From the NCBI GenBank assembly GCA_010279815.1, contig QEOQ01000206.1, forward strand, positions 127,979 through 138,758: a stretch of 10,780 bases of DNA, given 5' to 3'. The DNA comes from Brachionus plicatilis (lineage: Eukaryota; Rotifera; Eurotatoria; Ploima; Brachionidae). The position numbers and the translations under genes were made by a program. Below, in pieces: positions 7,029 through 10,780 of this stretch (the first letter of the stretch is position 1; each line of letters starts with the position of its first letter). Under the pieces are notes generated by a model that was not told the DNA's origin, searched no databases, and saw only the letters and a program-made list of their open reading frames with translations.

Positions 7029-9014
7029 CTAATGAATAAGAAAAATTAAATATAAAAAATAGATAATAAATTTTAAAAAAGTTGAAACGTTTGAATAAAG
7101 ATAAATTTGACTGTTACAATTATTTGGCACAGACTCAGTATTTGTGGTCAGAACTATTTCTTCGGAATATACCGATTGCTCAGTTAAATTCAAAGTAGTC
7201 ATATTTTTTTCGAAACTCTGATTGCCACTAACAGATGCTAATTTTTCCTCTATTCTTGAAGTAAATTGTTCTGTTGTTTTCTTGTCCGAGTTGGTAGAAT
7301 TTGTAGACAAAAATGTTGTTTCCCCTTCCGAAGCTGAAGCCGTTGCAGACAAAAATGTTGTTTCCCCTTCCGAAGATGAAGTAATTGCAGGCATGGATGT
7401 TAATTCCTCTTCTGAGGCTGAAGTCATTGCAGACACAAATGTTGTTTCCTTTTCTGAAGCTGAAGCTATTGCAGGTATGGATGTTAATTCCGGTTCCTTT
7501 ATTGAAGTGAAGTGTTCAGAATGTTTTTCCTCGGAGGTCAATTGGATCACAGTTGTCTCATATATAGCAGAGCTTGTAAGCTTCTCAATTGGGGTACTAT
7601 TCAAACTGCTCACCTTGTAAATCCAAGCTCCATTTAATCCTACATTAGAATTGTTAACCAAATTTAGCACATCTTGAGTTGAAGATCCAGGTAGAAAAAA
7701 AAACTTTTCATTTCCAGAAATAAACCCAACTCGGGTAGACTCTTGCCAATTTAAATCTTGATAAAAAAACAAAACATACGATGCTTGACCATCACTAAGA
7801 AGAATTGCTTGAAATGTATTAACAAGAGAACTATCGCCACTTAGAGGTGCCACGTTATCATAAGTGACAATTAGGCCTTCTTTAGCAAGGAAGTCCGGAT
7901 CTTCATTAGAATAAGAAATTGCCAGTTCAGAAAGCAAAAATAAATAGCCTTTATCTGTTTCATTTAAAATGCGATAGTAAATTGATCCATTTCTTTCAAT
8001 GTTTATATCTGCCATAAATGGAGCAATTACAATTGCTTCTTCATTTGGAAAGGGGTCCTCGAAGTCAGCGTCTGGGTCATCTTTTAAAACTATTAAACCA
8101 TTGTAACCTACAAATAAACTTGTGTAATTATCTTGAAAAAATATGAAAGGAAATTCCAGTGGTATCTCAGCCGATAGGCCGTTGTCTTGAGCAGGCAGTT
8201 CAATGTCACCAAAATTAGCCCCATATGGAAACAATAAAACTTTTTTAACTGTGGTTGTATTTGAAAAATTTGTTTCATTTGTAATACTATCATTTATGTT
8301 TCGATTGAAACTGCTCACCTTGTAAATCCAAGCTCCATCCAATCCTACATTAGAAGTGTTAACCAAATTTAGGACATCTGCAGTTGAAGATCCAGGTAGT
8401 AAAACATAGTTTCCGAATCCAGAATTGAACCCAACTCGGGTAGACTCTTGCCAATTTAAATCTTGATAAAAAAATAAAACATACGATGTTTGACCATCAC
8501 TAAGAAGTATTGCTTGAAATGTGTTTGTAATTTGGGATGAAATAAAGCTTTGATAAGCTGCCACATTATCATAGGTGACAATTAGGCCTTCTTTAGCAAG
8601 GAAGTCCGGATCTTCATAAGAAATTGCCAGTTCAGAAAGCAAAAATAAATAGCCTATATCTGTTTCATTTAAAATGCGATAATAAATTGATCCATTTCTT
8701 TCAATGTCTATATCTGCCATAAATGGAGCAATTACAATAAATTGATCCAAAGGGAAATTGCCATTCCACGTAGGGTCTGCATCATCTTTTAAAGTTATTA
8801 AACCATTATAACCTACATATAATGTAGTGTAGTTGTCTTGAAAAAATATAAAAGGAATTTCCAGTGAAATTTGAGGCGAGAAGCCATCATCTTTAGAAGG
8901 CATTTGCGTGTGACCAAAATTTGTTCCATAAGGAGAAAAAATTACTTTTTTGAGATTTAAAAAGGAAAAATTCATGAAAAAGAATACAAAACATAGAAAA
9001 TTTTTATATTTCAT
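7029..9014 (-). CDS. Secreted or surface-anchored protein with two NIDO domains
   Basis: This intronless gene encodes 661 residues. Residues 1-21 are a hydrophobic signal peptide (FLCFVFFFMNFSFLNL). NIDO domains span about 24-234 and 259-471. Each starts with PYG.NFG and contains IPFIFFQDNY or FPFIFFQDNY, VGYNGLI, IAPFMADI and a Tyr-rich end GAWIYKVSS. NIDO is the extracellular domain of nidogen, alpha-tectorin and mucin-4, so a matrix, cuticle, mucus or adhesion role is inferred. Many NxS/T sites suggest heavy N-glycosylation, and cysteines are nearly absent. Residues 475-630 form a Ser/Thr/Glu stalk with a 14-residue repeat. Residues 645-661 are hydrophobic with no cytoplasmic tail, as in a GPI-attachment signal, although a terminal membrane anchor is possible. 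The start is the ATG directly after the signal-peptide boundary and conserved promoter repeat. The two domains are unusually alike at DNA level. Confidence 0.9.
   Translation of the reverse strand: MKYKNFLCFVFFFMNFSFLNLKKVIFSPYGTNFGHTQMPSKDDGFSPQISLEIPFIFFQDNYTTLYVGYNGLITLKDDADPTWNGNFPLDQFIVIAPFMADIDIERNGSIYYRILNETDIGYLFLLSELAISYEDPDFLAKEGLIVTYDNVAAYQSFISSQITNTFQAILLSDGQTSYVLFFYQDLNWQESTRVGFNSGFGNYVLLPGSSTADVLNLVNTSNVGLDGAWIYKVSSFNRNINDSITNETNFSNTTTVKKVLLFPYGANFGDIELPAQDNGLSAEIPLEFPFIFFQDNYTSLFVGYNGLIVLKDDPDADFEDPFPNEEAIVIAPFMADINIERNGSIYYRILNETDKGYLFLLSELAISYSNEDPDFLAKEGLIVTYDNVAPLSGDSSLVNTFQAILLSDGQASYVLFFYQDLNWQESTRVGFISGNEKFFFLPGSSTQDVLNLVNNSNVGLNGAWIYKVSSLNSTPIEKLTSSAIYETTVIQLTSEEKHSEHFTSIKEPELTSIPAIASASEKETTFVSAMTSASEEELTSMPAITSSSEGETTFLSATASASEGETTFLSTNSTNSDKKTTEQFTSRIEEKLASVSGNQSFEKNMTTLNLTEQSVYSEEIVLTTNTESVPNNCNSQIYLYSNVSTFLKFIIYFLYLIFLIH
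7306..7512 (-). repeat. 42-bp coding minisatellite (five units) in the stalk
   Basis: Units start at 7306, 7348, 7390, 7432 and 7474; the last is partial and degenerate. Each encodes 14 residues of the pattern Ala/Ser-Ser-Glu-x-Glu-Thr/Leu-Thr. Two unit types alternate: type A (gacaaaaatgttgtttcc) at units 1, 2 and 4, and type B (ggcatggatgttaattcc) at units 3 and 5. Because the period is a multiple of three and the units lack stops, the opposite strand is also open here. Confidence 0.9.
7603..8945 (-). repeat. Tandem internal duplication of the NIDO-domain segment (period 705 bp)
   Basis: 7603-8240 and 8308-8945 encode the two NIDO domains at a constant offset of 705 bp in their best-matched parts. 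The block starting at the GAWIYKVSS end (7608-7694 and 8313-8399) differs at six positions in 87. Other blocks differ by codon-sized insertions, for example two extra codons in the ISYSNEDPDF region and a rewritten acidic loop after LKDD. High DNA identity, including silent sites, points to recent duplication or ongoing gene conversion. Confidence 0.85.
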
Positions 9015-9032
9015 GATGGCTAATTCCAGACT

Positions 9033-9158
9033 ATCTAAGTTTTAGCTTCAAACAGTTTATTTGATTTCATTTAACTAGTTTTTTGTTGTGAATTAAAGTA
9101 TTCGCTTTTGACATGAATATCTATACTCGATTTAATTTATAAAACATTTGAATAATTT
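9033..9158 (-). promoter_or_regulatory. Promoter/5' leader of the NIDO gene (repeat copy B)
   Basis: This lies immediately upstream of ATG 9014 on the minus strand and is shared with copy A at 6691-6815. A TATA-like TTTATAAAT (about 9144-9136) lies far enough upstream to place a start site within the repeat. The identical 33-bp block at 9088-9120 is the best candidate for bound regulatory sequence. The sites themselves are inferred. Confidence 0.5.
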
Positions 9159-9957
9159 TCATTTTATCTGAAAATATCGCATTAAACTTAAAATGCCTGA
9201 ATTTTTAAGACACAGAAATTCCAAAGTTGAACAATCAAGATATGAAAATTTTCTTGTGATTTGTCAAATTATGATAAATTATAAAATCATACAAACAAAA
9301 AGTTGGTTAGATGTTTTCTTCACATTCTAAATACGAATCAAAATTTTAATTCAAAATATAATTTAAATTTGAGATATTTTTAGTGTTGTTATATAAAAAT
9401 CATCACCATTCAAATGCTTTTCAAATGGATAATGAACATGTCGATGTCTAAGTCTACCATTTTTAATTTAACATCTTTTTTTCACGATTTAATCAAATAC
9501 GAATAAAAAAAATTAAATAATAAAAATTATTAGGTGCATTATGTTGAATTATTTTTAAAAATTTTTTTATTTATTTTAATTTTAATTTATTAAAATTGAA
9601 TAATTTTTATTAAATTTGTATTAAAGTTTCACAATACCGGCAAAATTTCATTTAATTTTTTTTCCTAAATTCCAAGTCTAGGCTTAAAAAAAATTAGGTA
9701 CGTATTAAGACTTTTCTTAAGTTAGAAAGATGTCTCAAAAAGATTGTGATTGTTTATTGGATATTATTTTAAAAAAAAGTGATCAAGAAAACAAGATCAA
9801 TTAAGACTTTGGTTCTCTGAATGTTTTCTTCTCAAACTGTCAAGTTTTTTTTTCTATTTTACATTTTTAGAAATAATTGAGTAATTATATTTCAAATTTT
9901 AACATGCTTAAGTATTGAGTTTAAATTAAACAACGTAATTTCAAAATTTCAAAAAAG
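9159..9957. other. A/T-rich upstream region, no gene seen
   Basis: Long A and T runs with no supported frame. On the minus strand around 9240-9195 there is faint similarity to the LINE fragment at 10036-10003 (shared word TTGGAATTT with similar spacing of other bases). This is too weak to call a second copy. Confidence 0.35.
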
Positions 9958-10098
9958 TTAAATAGAAAAAAAACTTGCCAACTTAAGAATTAGAGACCAT
10001 TCAGGCACCGCAAATTCCAAAAGTGGATGAACTAAAGTTAAATACAGAGATCTAAATAACTTACAATCAAAACGAGTGAATGATTTCCTGATGCAATC
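9958..10098 (-). pseudogene. LINE (non-LTR retrotransposon) reverse-transcriptase C-terminal relic
   Basis: The minus strand is open for 46 codons between two stops. Residues CIRKSFTRFD, LFRSLYLTLVHPLLEF and AVPEWS match, in order, the conserved segment after the palm of LINE reverse transcriptases (family pattern: IKR.F..., LY..LVRP.LE.A...W.P). The similarity stops after the Trp-Ser, where the family's PYL...I..LE..Q segment is replaced by A/T-rich sequence. The catalytic FADD-type motif is not present. This is a short dead fragment, probably the rim of a 5'- and 3'-truncated copy. The clade cannot be assigned from so little sequence. Confidence 0.65.
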
Positions 10099-10780
10099 TT
10101 AAATTTAATGGCTAGTATTTAAATGGGTATTTATTAATATAATTGGGTATTTAGCAAAAAATCACTTTGGATATTAGATAAATAATTTGAGTTTTAAAAA
10201 AATCAAATGAGTGTAAAAAAATTCATTTAGAGTATTAATTTATCTCTTATCTAAATAAAAACAATATAAATATTCATATTAATGATTAGAAATTAAAAAT
10301 TATTACATACAAACATGGATAAAGCAATATTTAAAAAAAAACATTTTATTAAAAATTAAATTGAAAATTACATTGTCAAAAAATAAATTTAAACTAATGA
10401 ATTTGAGTTGTTAGTTTATTAGAATTCATATTTTGTTTAATTTTCCTAATATCCTTATAATTTTGTTTATTTTTAAAGGCTTGTAATTTCGCTAATAGAT
10501 TGAGGAATCTGAAAATTAAATTAATTTTTTGGTCACTTTTAAAGTTTTATCAAAATTAAATAAATTAAACAAAAAAAAGGGTGTTTGTCTTTGAGAGTCT
10601 CTGGAGTAAAATATCGCCAACTCAAAAATTTTCAAAGATACTTTTTTTTTACACATCTTTTGTCTCTTAACAACATATTAAAAATGCTAAGACCGGAAAC
10701 ATTCGCTTCATTCTTTTAGATAAGATCAAAATATTAAAAACTTAATCAATATTTTTTTTATTAAAAAAAATAAAAATTTT
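10099..10780. other. A/T-rich non-coding stretch
   Basis: No frame, RNA or complete element is supported. A short direct repeat gggtattta occurs twice near 10125-10153. A slightly more complex patch at 10580-10630 shows no domain or fold that can be named. Confidence 0.4.

Noticed and set aside
7222..7620. 132-residue plus-strand frame inside the NIDO gene
   Set aside because: Antisense of the 42-bp stalk repeats; a stop-free repeat with a period divisible by three keeps this frame open by default.
8108..8293. 61-residue minus-strand frame
   Set aside because: Alternate frame inside the NIDO coding sequence, with no features of its own.
6691..9158. The 125-bp direct repeats as LTRs of a composite element carrying the NIDO gene
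   Set aside because: They lack TG/CA ends, flanking target duplications, primer-binding site and pol; gene or promoter duplication is simpler.
9195..9240. Second LINE fragment on the minus strand
   Set aside because: Similarity to 10003-10036 is short, gapped and A/T-biased, and the translation does not hold the conserved residues.

Overview
The window looks like nuclear DNA of a small invertebrate with a very A+T-rich genome. It has long A/T intergenic stretches, intronless and probably split genes, and decayed eukaryotic transposons (hAT, LTR and LINE). A surface protein with NIDO domains and a homeobox gene point to an animal. The overall style would fit a monogonont rotifer such as Brachionus, but that is an inference from composition and gene style, not a match.

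Left part (1-1951): a homeobox gene runs off the left edge on the minus strand. Its ATG is at 536 and the window ends inside homeodomain helix 1. Head-to-head with it, on the plus strand, is an unrecognised single-pass membrane protein (ATG at 1358). A short G+C-richer open frame (1087-1236) lies in front of that gene.

Middle part (1952-5995) is mostly a transposon graveyard. It holds a 71-bp direct repeat, a complete 480-bp non-autonomous hAT-type element with an exact 8-bp target duplication (2611-3106), a probable 630-bp solo LTR with a 4-bp duplication (3806-4443) carrying an unusual hairpin beside its TATA box, and a degenerate Ty3/gypsy polymerase fragment (4788-5012).

Right part (5996-9160): the main gene is a 661-residue intronless secreted or membrane-anchored protein on the minus strand. 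It has two nearly identical NIDO domains, a Ser/Thr/Glu-rich repeat stalk and a hydrophobic C-terminus. Its promoter and 5' leader (9033-9158) recurs in direct orientation just beyond its 3' end (6691-6815). Behind that second copy are splice-like signals for a possible small three-exon gene (5996-6592). This suggests an old tandem duplication or a shared promoter module.

The right end (9159-10780) is A/T-rich and non-coding apart from a LINE reverse-transcriptase relic on the minus strand (9958-10098). No RNA gene, CRISPR array or bacterial-type operon was seen.
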